Assembly: GCA_965221465.1 (NCBI GenBank) | Contig: OZ244892.1 | Span: 434,001-498,000, forward strand | Direction of reading: 5' to 3' | Origin: Azophilus sp965221465 | GTDB lineage: Bacteria; Pseudomonadota; Gammaproteobacteria; Pseudomonadales; Azotimanducaceae | DNA length: 64,000 nucleotides | In this document: positions 24,120 to 32,649 of the stretch, piece by piece | Position numbering within the stretch: position 1 is the stretch's first letter | Layout: each line of letters starts with the position of its first letter | Translations under genes and position numbers: made by a program | The notes under the pieces: model-generated | Seen by the model: only the letters and a program-made list of their open reading frames with translations | Told to the model about the DNA's origin: nothing | Databases searched by the model: none

Positions 24120-24984
24120 CTGCCGGGCGCGTCACAGCCAGCCCGGCGACGATGACGGCCAGCCCGATCAGGGATGTGGGGTGTATCGTCTCGCCGAGTA
24201 CGGTGCCGATCATCACAAAGGAGAGAAAGGGGGCGAGAAAGATCAACTGGCCGATGCGCCCGGCGTTCTGCGTCGAGCGCAGTGCGCGCTGCCAGATCAG
24301 GAAGGTTATGCCCATTTCGATCAGGCCCACCCACAGGCCGTAGAACGCGACCTCGCCGGACAGGGCAGGCAACCCCGGCCCGAGCAGGCAGAGCGCGCCG
24401 ACGAACAACGACCCGAAGGTGAAGCTCCAGGCCATCAGGCCAATGGGGTCGATGCTCACCCGTGCGTTCATCAACCAGTAGCTCGCCCAGATTAGGGTGC
24501 TGCCGAGTGCCAGCGCGACGCCTGTCCAGTCCACCTCGGGCGGCGTGTCCAGTCTGCCCTGGGTGAGCAGGATCACCACGCCCGCATAGCTCAGCAGAAT
24601 TCCCGAGAGGGTCCTCGGCGTCAGGCGTTGCCCGAGCACCGGCCAGGCGAGGACCGCCAGCGTGATGGCCCAGGTGTAATTGAGGGGCTGGGCGATCTGG
24701 GCGGGCAGTCGGTCGTAGGCCTCGAACAGCACCACATAGTAGGCGCAGGGGTTCATGGCGCCGGCCAGGGCGGCGATGCCGATGGAGCGGGCGGGCAGCC
24801 GATAGCGGGCGCCGGGCAGGGCGGCGCACCAGAAAACCAGGGTCGAGATCAGCGTGCCGAGCAGCAGCAATTGCAGCGGCTCCACCAGGCGCAGGCCGAG
24901 CTTGAACCCGGTTGCCACGGTGGACCAGCAGACTGTCGCCGCCAGGCCCAGCAAGAGTGCGCGCCGTTCGTCGATGGATTCCAG
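24094..24984 (-). CDS. EamA/DMT-family transporter
   Basis: A ten-helix drug/metabolite-type permease with two EamA repeats: ALLLGLAATVCWSTVATGFKL at the start of the first and VALALGSTLIWASYWLMNARV at the start of the second. It probably exports small metabolites across the inner membrane. Conserved sequence begins at about 24984 with codon CTG. No ATG, GTG or TTG is present in frame near it (the next lies near 25179, overlapping the region upstream of the divergent Nudix gene), so the true start is uncertain. Its 3' end overlaps the convergent dehalogenase gene by 26 bases. Confidence 0.8.
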   Translation of the reverse strand: MESIDERRALLLGLAATVCWSTVATGFKLGLRLVEPLQLLLLGTLISTLVFWCAALPGARYRLPARSIGIAALAGAMNPCAYYVVLFEAYDRLPAQIAQPLNYTWAITLAVLAWPVLGQRLTPRTLSGILLSYAGVVILLTQGRLDTPPEVDWTGVALALGSTLIWASYWLMNARVSIDPIGLMAWSFTFGSLFVGALCLLGPGLPALSGEVAFYGLWVGLIEMGITFLIWQRALRSTQNAGRIGQLIFLAPFLSFVMIGTVLGETIHPTSLIGLAVIVAGLAVTRPAATGSAASS

Positions 24985-25196
24985 GTTGCGGCCCTCTGTT
25001 TTATCCCGAATTGCGTGATTGCAATGCCGGCCTATTCTCCACGTTGGATGGTCGACGAGCGAGCGCTGGCGAGCATTGGGCGTCGAGAAATCGCGGATCG
25101 ATCCGACTTCGCAAGTTGCCCTGGAGACGGTGGGCCAACTGTCGAGGCGAAGACTGTCGGCTCGCGCTTCAGCGGGCAACGTCGTATGGTGGCCGG

Positions 25197-25856
25197 ATGC
25201 AGTGCGACGACGAACTCGAGGGACGCATTCTCCGGCGCCTCGGCAGGTTCGACGTCATCGAGAACAGGGTGGACGACGCACAGCACGCGGCCGTGGCGCT
25301 CACGGTGACGGACGTCGCCTTCGGGTCGGACCTGACCGGCCTCGAACGATACGATGCCCGGCGCCCGGATGCCGGCCTGATACTCACGCGTCGATCCGCG
25401 AAACTGCGTGACCACCCCGGCAAGTGGGCTCTGCCCGGCGGCCGCCTCGATGCCGGCGAATCGCCGGTGCAGACCGCGTTGCGGGAGATGCGCGAGGAAG
25501 TCGGGGTCGATCTCGGCGAAGACCGGGTGCTGGGCTTTCTGGACGATTTCGTCACCCGCTCGGGTTTCGTCATGACGCCGGTGGTGGTCTGGGGCGGGCC
25601 GGGGTTGCAGACGACCCCCAATCCGGACGAGGTGGCGGCCGTGCATCGCATTCCATTGCAGGAATTCCTGCGCCCGGATGCGCCGGTGCTCGACGAGGTT
25701 CCCGGCAGCGAGCACCCGGTATTGCGGATGCCCGTCGGCAACACCTGGATCGCGGCGCCCACCGCAGCCATCCTCTACCAGTTTCGCGAGGTGTGCCTGC
25801 TTGGGGCGCACACCCGCGTGGCTCACTTCGAACAGCCGGCGTTTGCCTGGCGGTGA
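25197..25856 (+). CDS. Nudix hydrolase, CoA-pyrophosphatase-like
   Basis: A 219-residue Nudix protein. The Nudix box is complete: GGRLDAGESPVQTALREMREEVGVDL, written here in two parts, GGRLDAGESP and VQTALREMREEVG, and holds the metal-binding glutamates. A preceding LRDHPGKWALPGG region resembles the NudL/CoA diphosphatase group. Such enzymes cleave CoA or related nucleotide diphosphates and control CoA levels or remove damaged nucleotides. The start ATG at 25197 is one of two nearby options. It is divergent from the EamA gene and shows no operon partner. Confidence 0.85.
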   Translation: MQCDDELEGRILRRLGRFDVIENRVDDAQHAAVALTVTDVAFGSDLTGLERYDARRPDAGLILTRRSAKLRDHPGKWALPGGRLDAGESPVQTALREMREEVGVDLGEDRVLGFLDDFVTRSGFVMTPVVVWGGPGLQTTPNPDEVAAVHRIPLQEFLRPDAPVLDEVPGSEHPVLRMPVGNTWIAAPTAAILYQFREVCLLGAHTRVAHFEQPAFAWR

Positions 25857-25881
25857 ATCGAATGACAGTGGCGCATGCGGG

Positions 25882-26649
25882 CTAGCGATGGTTCCACCAA
25901 GCCGTATCAGAGAACGCGCGAAGGTCCAGTTCATGCGTCCAAGCGGATCGATGTTGCTGCGATAGGTGGTAGTAGGTCTCCGCCATCTTTTCCGGCAGCA
26001 TCAGACCATCGTTCTCCAAGCCCCGCTCCGCGCGCAGCTTTTGGAACGCCTCTTCCCCCAACATCTTGCCAAGGGTGTCTGGCGCATCCACCGCGCCGTC
26101 GATCAAAATGTGCGCGACGTGAATGCCTTTCGGCGCGTACTCCGCGTTCAAGGTCTGACAAAGCATGCGGCGCCCGCCCATCGCTGCGGCGTGGGAGTGC
26201 TGGCCTGCGTTGCCTCTTACGGCGGCCGTTGCGGAGGTCACCAGGAATGTGCCGCCGCCCCGCGCCGCCATGCGCGGAAAGAGCGCCTTCGCCATCCTGA
26301 ACAAGGCAAATGTGGCCATGCGCCAGCCCAACTCGAACTGCTTGTGCGTCACATCCTCCAAGGCATGATCGCCAATTTGGGCACCCAGGTTGAACAGCAC
26401 CACTTCGATCGGCCCAATCTCACTCTCGACGCGCCCAATGCGCTGTTCCAGGGCGTTTTCCTCAACGGCGTTCAGCAGGAATCCGGTCGCTTCCCCGCCG
26501 TCATCCCGGATTTGAGACACCAGCTTGCGCAAGCCCGCTTCATCGCTCCGCCGACAGAGCACCGAGTGATAGCCTTCTCGGGCAAACTTCCTGCCCACCG
26601 TGCCGCCGATTCCGGCCCCGGCACCCATGACCATGCATACTGGTTTCAT
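25882..26649 (-). CDS. Divergent SDR family protein lacking the YxxxK motif
   Basis: A 255-residue Rossmann protein with MVMGAGAGIGGTVGRKFA as the cofactor loop, FNLGAQIG in place of NNAG, and SATAAVRGNAGQHSHAAAMGG where the catalytic Tyr-x-x-x-Lys should lie: Tyr is His and Lys is absent. It may bind NAD(P) yet work by another mechanism or be regulatory. It is the last gene of a minus-strand operon with a GST and a CoA-transferase (gaps of 11 and 162 bases) divergent from a LysR regulator. The function is likely catabolic, but the substrate is not recognisable. Confidence 0.8.
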   Translation of the reverse strand: MKPVCMVMGAGAGIGGTVGRKFAREGYHSVLCRRSDEAGLRKLVSQIRDDGGEATGFLLNAVEENALEQRIGRVESEIGPIEVVLFNLGAQIGDHALEDVTHKQFELGWRMATFALFRMAKALFPRMAARGGGTFLVTSATAAVRGNAGQHSHAAAMGGRRMLCQTLNAEYAPKGIHVAHILIDGAVDAPDTLGKMLGEEAFQKLRAERGLENDGLMLPEKMAETYYHLSQQHRSAWTHELDLRAFSDTAWWNHR

Positions 26650-26811
26650 CGTTCTTCCTCAGCGTTGTGAAATTGGAACCTGCGTCCCGCCAGCTATGCC
26701 GCATCGTCCCGCTTGCGCTTTGTGAAGATGCCGAATAGCGACACGTTGCGGAATGGTCCCAGGAGCTGTGGCCGTGAAACTGCAGGGTCTTCAGGCTGTT
26801 GAACCCATTGG

Positions 26812-27996
26812 TCAGCCATCGACAATCACCCGTTCCTTGGCGAGCGCTTGGACATCTGCGTCTGTGTAACCAAGCTGCCTGAGAATTTCCTGGGAGTGCT
26901 GACCCAGTTGCGGTGCTGGACGGCTCATTTTGCTGGGGGTCTTGTCGAATTGAGCTGCCGGGCGGGCTTGGCGCACTTCGCCAAATCCGTCATGGACCGT
27001 GCGTTCGATGGAGCCGCTGGCGAGGATTTGCTCGTTGCCCAACAGTTCCGTTCGCCTGAGGAGTGGCGCATTGGGGACGTCCTGCGCATTCAAACGGGCC
27101 AGGATTTCCTTTGTCGGCCACTTCGCGACTTCCTTCAGCGTGATGTCCTTGCGCTCTTGGGCATGCTTGACTCGGGCGCCCGCGGTCGCGAAGCGCTCAT
27201 CGTCAATGAGATCCTCGCGAGCCAAAGCCCGGCACATGCCCACCCATTCCTTATCCGAAATCACCCCGGCGGTGATGAATCCATCCTGGGTTGGGTAGAT
27301 GAGATCCATGGTTCCCGAAGTGGATGCGGAGTCAAACTCCGCATCGGCATAGGTGATTCCGCCCATGCCTTCCGGCCATAGGAACGCGAGCATGGCGTCC
27401 AACATGGAGAGCTTGATGTGCTGACCTTCGCCCGTGCGCTCACGGTGGTAGAGGGCGCTGGAAATCGCTTGCGCCGCAGTCAAGGCCGCAACTTTGTCGG
27501 CAATGATGACGCGGAACATCTCGGGATCCCGCGTTTGACGATTGGCTTGAATGTCCGTGGCTCCTGACAAGGCCTGGATCACCGGGTCGTACACCCGCTG
27601 GCCCGAATAGGGGCCGACATCGCCAAAGCCGCTGATGGAGAGATAGATGATGCGGTCATTCCTGGCCCGCACCGATTCCTCACCAAAACCCATGCGGTCC
27701 ATCGCGCCGGGACGAAAGTTCTGCAGCAGAACGTCCGCTTCCGCAATGAGTTGCCACAAAATCTCCTGACCCGCTTCGCACTTCAGATCCAACGCGATGG
27801 ACTGCTTGCCTCGGTTGCACGAGAAGAAGGTGGGCGGCAAGCCGTTGCGTGGAGGGCCCAGGAACCGCATTTGCTCGCCATGCAACGGTTCGACCTTGAT
27901 GACGCCAGCACCTTGGTCGGCGAGCATCGCCGCCGCCACCGGGCCAGAGACCATGCTGGTGAGATCGATGACCTTTACGCCTTGTAACGGGCCCAT
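26812..27996 (-). CDS. Class III CoA-transferase (CaiB/BaiF family)
   Basis: A 394-residue CoA-transferase. It shows the N-terminal LQGVKVIDLTSMVSGPVA, the ADVLLQNFRPGAMDRMGFG segment, and the catalytic aspartate in RVYDPVIQALSG (about residue 150), which forms the acyl-anhydride intermediate. It moves CoA between acyl donors such as succinyl-CoA and an organic acid. The ATG at 27996 is preferred: AGGAGGG sits at the right distance. It follows the GST gene by 11 bases, so the two are cotranscribed, and with the SDR may activate and process an acid substrate. Confidence 0.92.
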   Translation of the reverse strand: MGPLQGVKVIDLTSMVSGPVAAAMLADQGAGVIKVEPLHGEQMRFLGPPRNGLPPTFFSCNRGKQSIALDLKCEAGQEILWQLIAEADVLLQNFRPGAMDRMGFGEESVRARNDRIIYLSISGFGDVGPYSGQRVYDPVIQALSGATDIQANRQTRDPEMFRVIIADKVAALTAAQAISSALYHRERTGEGQHIKLSMLDAMLAFLWPEGMGGITYADAEFDSASTSGTMDLIYPTQDGFITAGVISDKEWVGMCRALAREDLIDDERFATAGARVKHAQERKDITLKEVAKWPTKEILARLNAQDVPNAPLLRRTELLGNEQILASGSIERTVHDGFGEVRQARPAAQFDKTPSKMSRPAPQLGQHSQEILRQLGYTDADVQALAKERVIVDG

Positions 27997-28007
27997 TACC
28001 AACCCTC

Positions 28008-28652
28008 CTACAGTAGACCCGCGTAATTCGCGGCGAACGCCCTTTGGTAGCTTTCCCTTTGCCTTATGGCTTCGCGATACCGCGCCAGCGGCCGAGCCAG
28101 ATCAAGACCGTAGTGCGCCGCCCAGTCCAGGCAGGACACCAGGATGATGTCTGCCAAGCCGAAACGACCATCAAGCACATAATCCCGGTCTTCGAGGTGA
28201 TCCGCAATCAGGTTCAGGTGCCTTGTGGCGTAGGCCTTGGCGGATGCAATCGCTTGCGGCGCCTCGCCAAAGATTGCCTTCAAGTCTCCGTGACGGCGCA
28301 TGACATAGAGACTGGTCTCGTCAAGCTCCCCATAGACATAGCAGACCCATTCGTCTTCCTTGGCACGCGCTTCGAGGCCATTGGCTGCGGACAACGTCGA
28401 CTCATCACCGTAACGCTCAATCAGGTAGCGGCTGATGGCCACGCTCTCAGAGAGCCGCACACTGCCATCAACGCAGTAAGGCACCTTCTGCTTGGGATTC
28501 AGGCGTGTGTAGTCAGCGGTTTGGGTCTCGCCGGTTCTTGGGCCGATGGCTCGATGCTCATAGTCAAGGCCCAATTCCTCCGCGACCCAGAGGGGCCGAA
28601 AGGTTCGTGGGGTGCTGGCGCCCCAGAGCGTGATTGCAGGGCGGCTATTCAT
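28008..28652 (-). CDS. Glutathione S-transferase family protein
   Basis: A 214-residue GST. The thioredoxin-like N-terminal domain reads ITLWGASTPRTFRPLWVAEE, followed by the cis-proline strand NPKQKVPYCVDG and the glutathione-binding RLSESVAISRYL; the helical C-terminal domain includes LADIILVSCLDWA. The likely catalytic Ser or Thr lies in ASTPRT. It conjugates or removes glutathione from electrophiles, and in bacterial degradation operons such proteins dehalogenate or isomerise intermediates. It is first in the operon GST - CoA-transferase - SDR, with a 266-base divergent promoter region shared with lysR. Confidence 0.9.
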   Translation of the reverse strand: MNSRPAITLWGASTPRTFRPLWVAEELGLDYEHRAIGPRTGETQTADYTRLNPKQKVPYCVDGSVRLSESVAISRYLIERYGDESTLSAANGLEARAKEDEWVCYVYGELDETSLYVMRRHGDLKAIFGEAPQAIASAKAYATRHLNLIADHLEDRDYVLDGRFGLADIILVSCLDWAAHYGLDLARPLARYREAIRQRESYQRAFAANYAGLL

Positions 28653-28737
28653 GGGCTTCTCTTCCGACTGCTTGTGACCGCATCGATTCCACGGTTTGCG
28701 ACGATTTGGAAGAGGAAGGTAAACGTCATTCAGTGAG

Positions 28738-28756
28738 AAATAAAATGAATTTATTT
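28738..28756. promoter_or_regulatory. AT-rich dyad between divergent GST operon and lysR
   Basis: A perfect 7-bp inverted repeat, AAATAAA-ATGAA-TTTATTT, lies 86 bases upstream of the GST gene and 163 bases upstream of lysR. It stands out as AT-rich in a GC-rich region. LysR proteins bind imperfect AT-rich dyads between divergent genes, so this is a candidate operator. It was not tested against a motif model. Confidence 0.45.
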
Positions 28757-28918
28757 GCGTGTAGATGTAAATTTATCGAATAGCCTGATCGCCATTTCGG
28801 CTAAGCTTTGCACCGAATCCGCCTGGCGCCAACTGGCCTTATGGCGGAATCCGGTTAAACAGCCCCTACCTTTTCGGCTCAGCGGCAACGCGCTCAAAGC
28901 ACAGGATTCCCGACCAAA

Positions 28919-29809
28919 ATGATCGACATATCCGAATTCCACATGGTGGAGACCATCAACGCCACCGGCAGCCTCACCAAGGCCGCCGGCGCGCTATTCG
29001 TTTCGCAACCCACCCTCAGCAAGAGGCTCGCCCGCTTGGAGGAGCGACTCGGTGCGAAGCTCTTCCATCGAGCGCCCACGGGCCTGAGGCCGACGACTAT
29101 CGCCAACTACTTGATTGACAGCGCAAGCCCCATCAAGGCGCGGGTTTCAAGTATCGAGCGCCAAGTGGAGCGCATTCTGGCCCACGAAGAGGGCGAGGTG
29201 CGCATTGGCGTCGGCCCCATCATCGAGCAAGTGCTGCTGCCGGACGTACTGATAAGGCTCACCGAGCAGACCGGAACCGTCCGGTTTTCAGTGCTCACGG
29301 ACAAGGCAACGGTGTTGATCGATCAACTTCTGTCCGGCCATTTGGATGTCATTGCCGGCCCGTTCGGTGGACCGGAGTCCTATCTGTCCGATGAGGGAAT
29401 TTCGTCAATTGACCTGATTCAGGAACGAACCATCAACGTCGCTAGGGCCGGCCACCCCATCTTTGGCGATGGTGGTGGCGAATTCTCTTCGTACGCCTAC
29501 GCTGCACCGCCGTTGCAAGGCTCGATGCAGTCAAGGGCCCCGCACGGGCTCGGTCGGCGGCGGTTGTCCTGCGACAACTACACGCTGCTAAAGGCGGTGG
29601 CATTGGCCACGGACACCATCTGTGGCGGTCCAAAGGAGATTTTCAGGGCGGAACTGGAAAGCGGTGCGATGCGTGAGATTCCGAACACGCCATCGCTCGA
29701 GTGGCGAAGCGCCTGCCTTTTTCGAACTGAAGCCCTGGAGACTCCGCTGGTTCGGCTGTTCGTGGATGTGCTGCTGGAGTGCCGCGACCGCTACCTCGAG
29801 GCTCACTGA
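28919..29809 (+). CDS. LysR-family transcriptional regulator
   Basis: A 296-residue regulator. The N-terminal winged helix-turn-helix is canonical: ISEFHMVETINATGSLTKAA followed by LFVSQPTLSKRLARLEERLG and KLFHRAPTGLRPT. The remaining 200 residues form the periplasmic-binding-like effector domain (EVRIGVGPIIEQVLLPDVL). It probably activates the divergent GST - CoA-transferase - SDR operon in response to a pathway compound. The dioxygenase gene about 200 bases downstream on the same strand may belong to the same regulon. Confidence 0.92.
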   Translation: MIDISEFHMVETINATGSLTKAAGALFVSQPTLSKRLARLEERLGAKLFHRAPTGLRPTTIANYLIDSASPIKARVSSIERQVERILAHEEGEVRIGVGPIIEQVLLPDVLIRLTEQTGTVRFSVLTDKATVLIDQLLSGHLDVIAGPFGGPESYLSDEGISSIDLIQERTINVARAGHPIFGDGGGEFSSYAYAAPPLQGSMQSRAPHGLGRRRLSCDNYTLLKAVALATDTICGGPKEIFRAELESGAMREIPNTPSLEWRSACLFRTEALETPLVRLFVDVLLECRDRYLEAH

Positions 29810-30008
29810 TCGCACCGACATGTTCAACGAGCGCGCAACCCAAGGCGCCCGCACCCGGGAGGTTGAAAGATTCCCGACGCAAGCCCGCATGACGTCACGC
29901 TGCAGCGCGCTTGCTCCTCCGCTGCGATCGACGAGTTTGGCACAATGTCTCCTTGCCAAACGCATCGACAAGCCCAAAATGCGCACAAGCCCACCAAGGA
30001 GCCGGACA

Positions 30009-30848
30009 ATGAGCACAATCTACGTAAGGCCCAGCGGCCAAGCCTGTGGCGCTGAAATCACTGGGATTGACCTGCGCGCGCCCCTTGAAGCGCATGTTGT
30101 TCGAGAGATTCGGGCCGCCTGGCTTCAGCACCATGTGGTCTCCTTTCCCAACCAAGCCATCACCGATGATGATCTCGAACGCTTCGCGCTCTACTTTGGC
30201 GACTTTGGCGACGATGGCTTCTTCGCGCCCATTGAAGGCCGGGAGCACATCGCAGCCATTGTCCGCGAAGCGGAGGACACGAGCCCGCTCTTCGCGGACG
30301 TGTGGCACTCCGATTGGAGCTACCAGAAATCTCCGCCTTCGGCGACGGTTTTGTACGGCGTTGACATTCCTCCCGTTGGGGGCCACACCCTGTTCGCCAA
30401 TCAGCACCTCGCCTTGTCGGAAATGCCAAGCCATCTGCGAGCCAAGTTTGAGGGCAAGACGGCCATTCACTCGGCGAAGCTGGGTTATGCGCCCAACACC
30501 GGCGCTTATGCCACCAAGCAGGGCATGGGCAGCATGAACATTCGGCCATCGGAGGAGGCCTACAAGCGCCAACCGCATCCGCTGTTCAGGAACCATCCGG
30601 AGACCGGGCAACCGGGGATATTCAGCGCCCCCTTTGCCTACATATTGGGATTCGAAGGCATGTCTGACGAGGAGGCTATGCCGCTATTGCAGGAACTTCT
30701 CGCTTGGCAAACCCAGGAAAGGTTCATCTACCGGCACAAATGGGAAAACAACATGTTGGTCATGTGGGACAACCGCAGCGTCCTGCACCGTGCCACCGCA
30801 GGCTATGAAGGACATCGCCGTGAACTGCACCGGATCACGATTGGCTAA
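30009..30848 (+). CDS. TauD/TfdA-family Fe(II)/2-oxoglutarate dioxygenase
   Basis: A 279-residue dioxygenase from the ATG at 30009, with AAGGAG seven to eight bases upstream. Iron ligands are His100 and Asp102 (DVWHSDWSY) and His260 (LHRATAGYEGHR), and Arg271 is placed to hold 2-oxoglutarate. An N-terminal GAEITGIDL is typical. TauD-type enzymes hydroxylate taurine, alkylsulfonates, 2,4-D-like aryloxyacids or alkyl sulfates, which then fall apart. Its proximity to LysR and a GST/CoA-transferase operon suggests a role in xenobiotic or sulfonate use. The upstream frame overlapping lysR is not part of the gene. Confidence 0.9.
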   Translation: MSTIYVRPSGQACGAEITGIDLRAPLEAHVVREIRAAWLQHHVVSFPNQAITDDDLERFALYFGDFGDDGFFAPIEGREHIAAIVREAEDTSPLFADVWHSDWSYQKSPPSATVLYGVDIPPVGGHTLFANQHLALSEMPSHLRAKFEGKTAIHSAKLGYAPNTGAYATKQGMGSMNIRPSEEAYKRQPHPLFRNHPETGQPGIFSAPFAYILGFEGMSDEEAMPLLQELLAWQTQERFIYRHKWENNMLVMWDNRSVLHRATAGYEGHRRELHRITIG

Positions 30849-30976
30849 CGGTGACCCGATTCGAAAACTGCGTGCCGCTGGGCATTGACCCGTATACGGG
30901 CAATGCGCAAACTTGCCGGTTCGACACTCGGGTCGACTAGACACTCACTGCTGCGCAGCGACGCAAAGGAAGGATT

Positions 30977-31456
30977 ATGGCCATTCAAGAAGGCGACAAA
31001 CTACCCGATGCCACCATGCACATCCTGCGGGACGGGCGGCCGACGCCGATAAACACCGACGAATTGTTTGGGGGCAAGAAAGTGGTGCTGTTCGCGGTGC
31101 CCGGCGCCTACACGCCGACCTGTTCCAACGATCACCTGCCGGGGTACGTTGTCAACGCCGATGCGATCAAGGCCAGGGGCGTCGACAGCATCGTCTGCAT
31201 GGCGGTCAACGATGCATTCGTCATGGACTGCTGGGGTCGGGACAAGAACGCCGAAGAACTGCTGATGGTTGGCGACGGCAACGGCGAGTTCACCCAGGCT
31301 CTGGGCCTGGAATTGGACGGATCCGGCTTCGGTCTGGGAAGCCGTTCCCAACGGTTCGCGATGATCGTCGACGACGGCACCGTCACCAAACTCGCCGTGG
31401 AGGCAGGCGGGGCCCTGGACGTGAGCAAGGCCGAGGCAATCCTCGCGGCGCTGTAG
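30977..31456 (+). CDS. Type 5 peroxiredoxin
   Basis: A 159-residue Prx5-type peroxiredoxin. The peroxidatic cysteine is Cys49 in VPGAYTPTCSNDHLPGYV, with CMAVNDAFVMDCWG and GLGSRSQRFAMIVDDG also conserved. It reduces hydrogen peroxide and alkyl peroxides using glutathione or thioredoxin in the cytoplasm. AAAGGAAG lies upstream of the ATG. The cysteine in FVMDCWG could act as the resolving residue. The gap 31457-31711 downstream contains repeat R4 and a stem-loop but no gene. Confidence 0.95.
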   Translation: MAIQEGDKLPDATMHILRDGRPTPINTDELFGGKKVVLFAVPGAYTPTCSNDHLPGYVVNADAIKARGVDSIVCMAVNDAFVMDCWGRDKNAEELLMVGDGNGEFTQALGLELDGSGFGLGSRSQRFAMIVDDGTVTKLAVEAGGALDVSKAEAILAAL

Positions 31457-31624
31457 GGGCGCGTTACCGCAAACGCAACCCGGATGCCGGGCGGTGTTAG
31501 CCGTGAATCAATGCAGGCAGGTCGGTAAGCGCCGTGAGAATCAAGGTATGCGGGGCCTCGGGCGCGCATTAGAAGTGCTTGACGACACGATTAGCGCGCG
31601 GAGGGCATACGCCCCGTCTATTCG

Positions 31625-31674
31625 CCGTTGTTGACGGCTGCAACAGTTTCTTCACGAACAGGTGCGGCAAATCT
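31625..31674 (-). repeat. Dispersed repeat R4, copy 1
   Basis: Read on the minus strand this carries CACCTGTTCGTGAAGAAACT then GTTGCAGCCGTCAA, resembling the R4 sequence CCGACCTGTTCGTGAATGA-GCGACTGCGGTCGTCAA at 34344 and the copy at 34928. The match is imperfect and was aligned by eye. Confidence 0.5.
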
Positions 31675-31687
31675 TGCTGGAGATGAG

Positions 31688-31709
31688 CGGCCCGCTTCAC
31701 CGCGGGCCG
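31688..31709 (-). terminator. Stem-loop after the small lipoprotein gene
   Basis: A perfect 8-bp GC stem CGGCCCGC/GCGGGCCG with a 6-base loop begins two bases beyond the stop codon of the small lipoprotein gene. No T-run follows, so termination would be weak. Its placement supports the reality of that short gene. Confidence 0.5.
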
Positions 31710-31711
31710 AT

Positions 31712-31897
31712 TCACTCCGCGTCAGGCGCTGTCGGCGGCTCCTGATCGGTGGCCCGGTCGCAGTCCCAGGCATCGCCGTCGGGGCGGCAAACCCACTGTT
31801 CATCGCCGTCCACGACCGAGTCGCCGGTGACGGGCGCTCGGGAACCGCAGGCGCCCAGAGCCAGGACGAGGACGATGAACCAGTAGCGGGATTTCAT
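31712..31897 (-). CDS. Small putative lipoprotein (61 residues)
   Basis: The frame begins MKSRYWFIVLVLALGAC, a textbook lipoprotein signal with lipobox LGAC at residues 14-17. The mature part is about 45 residues, acidic, with two cysteines in VCRPDGDAWDCDRATDQ that could form a disulfide. I do not recognise the family. It stands alone, divergent from the HNH gene, and is followed closely by a GC stem-loop. It would be anchored to the inner leaflet of the outer membrane or to the inner membrane. Confidence 0.6.
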   Translation of the reverse strand: MKSRYWFIVLVLALGACGSRAPVTGDSVVDGDEQWVCRPDGDAWDCDRATDQEPPTAPDAE

Positions 31898-32057
31898 GGG
31901 CCGGACACTTTGCCCGCTGCCCGAATGGCTGTCAAAGCCGCGGGGCAGGCAACCGCGATTGTCACCTGCCGATGGCGTACTGCCATTGAACCCGCTTCCT
32001 TCTTTGGTCATCATACGCGCGCCTTGGGATAGAGCGCCGAATTGGCAGACGATCGCC

Positions 32058-32648
32058 ATGATCGCCACGGTAGACTGTTACGAACGAATTCCACGCATCC
32101 TGCGCCTGGACGTGTCCGGCCGTCCGGTCGACTGGGTAAGCTGGCAGGAAGCGGTGTGCCTGTATGCCCGGGAAATCGTGGTCTGGACGCTGGGCGAACC
32201 GGTGCTGCGCATCCGCGGCGGCCACTCCCGCTTCGACGGCAGCCCCAGCGCCATGGACATCCACAGCATCGTCGCCTGCGACGGCCAGGTGCAGCCGCCG
32301 TCCAGGGATGTACCGCCCCTCACCAACCAGGCGCTGTTCGGCCGCGACCGGAACACCTGCCTCTACTGTTCGAAGCGCCTCACCGACAGCGAACTCACCC
32401 GGGACCATGTGGTGCCGACGTCCCGGGGCGGGCGCGATGCGTGGGACAACTGCGTGGCCGCCTGCCGGCGCTGCAACCATCACAAGGGCAGCCGGTTGCT
32501 GCACGAATGCGGCATGCAACTGCTGGCGCTGCCTTACGTGCCGAACTTTTCCGAGTACCTGGCGCTCATCAACAGCGGTCGGATTCTCGGCGACCAGATG
32601 GATTTTCTGCGCCGGAGCTTTGGGGCGAACAGCCGCTTGCGACACTGA
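32058..32648 (+). CDS. HNH endonuclease family protein
   Basis: A 196-residue protein from the ATG at 32058. The HNH nuclease core has CLYCSKRLTDSELTRDHVVP, then GGRDAWDNCVAACRRCNHHKG: two CxxC zinc knuckles around the DHV/N/H catalytic triad. The N-terminal half (about 100 residues) is the conserved extension of this stand-alone chromosomal family, whose role is unclear; they are widespread in gammaproteobacteria and not obviously phage-derived. It is convergent with the DUF433 gene, with a one-base gap. Confidence 0.88.
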   Translation: MIATVDCYERIPRILRLDVSGRPVDWVSWQEAVCLYAREIVVWTLGEPVLRIRGGHSRFDGSPSAMDIHSIVACDGQVQPPSRDVPPLTNQALFGRDRNTCLYCSKRLTDSELTRDHVVPTSRGGRDAWDNCVAACRRCNHHKGSRLLHECGMQLLALPYVPNFSEYLALINSGRILGDQMDFLRRSFGANSRLRH

Positions 32649-32649
32649 A

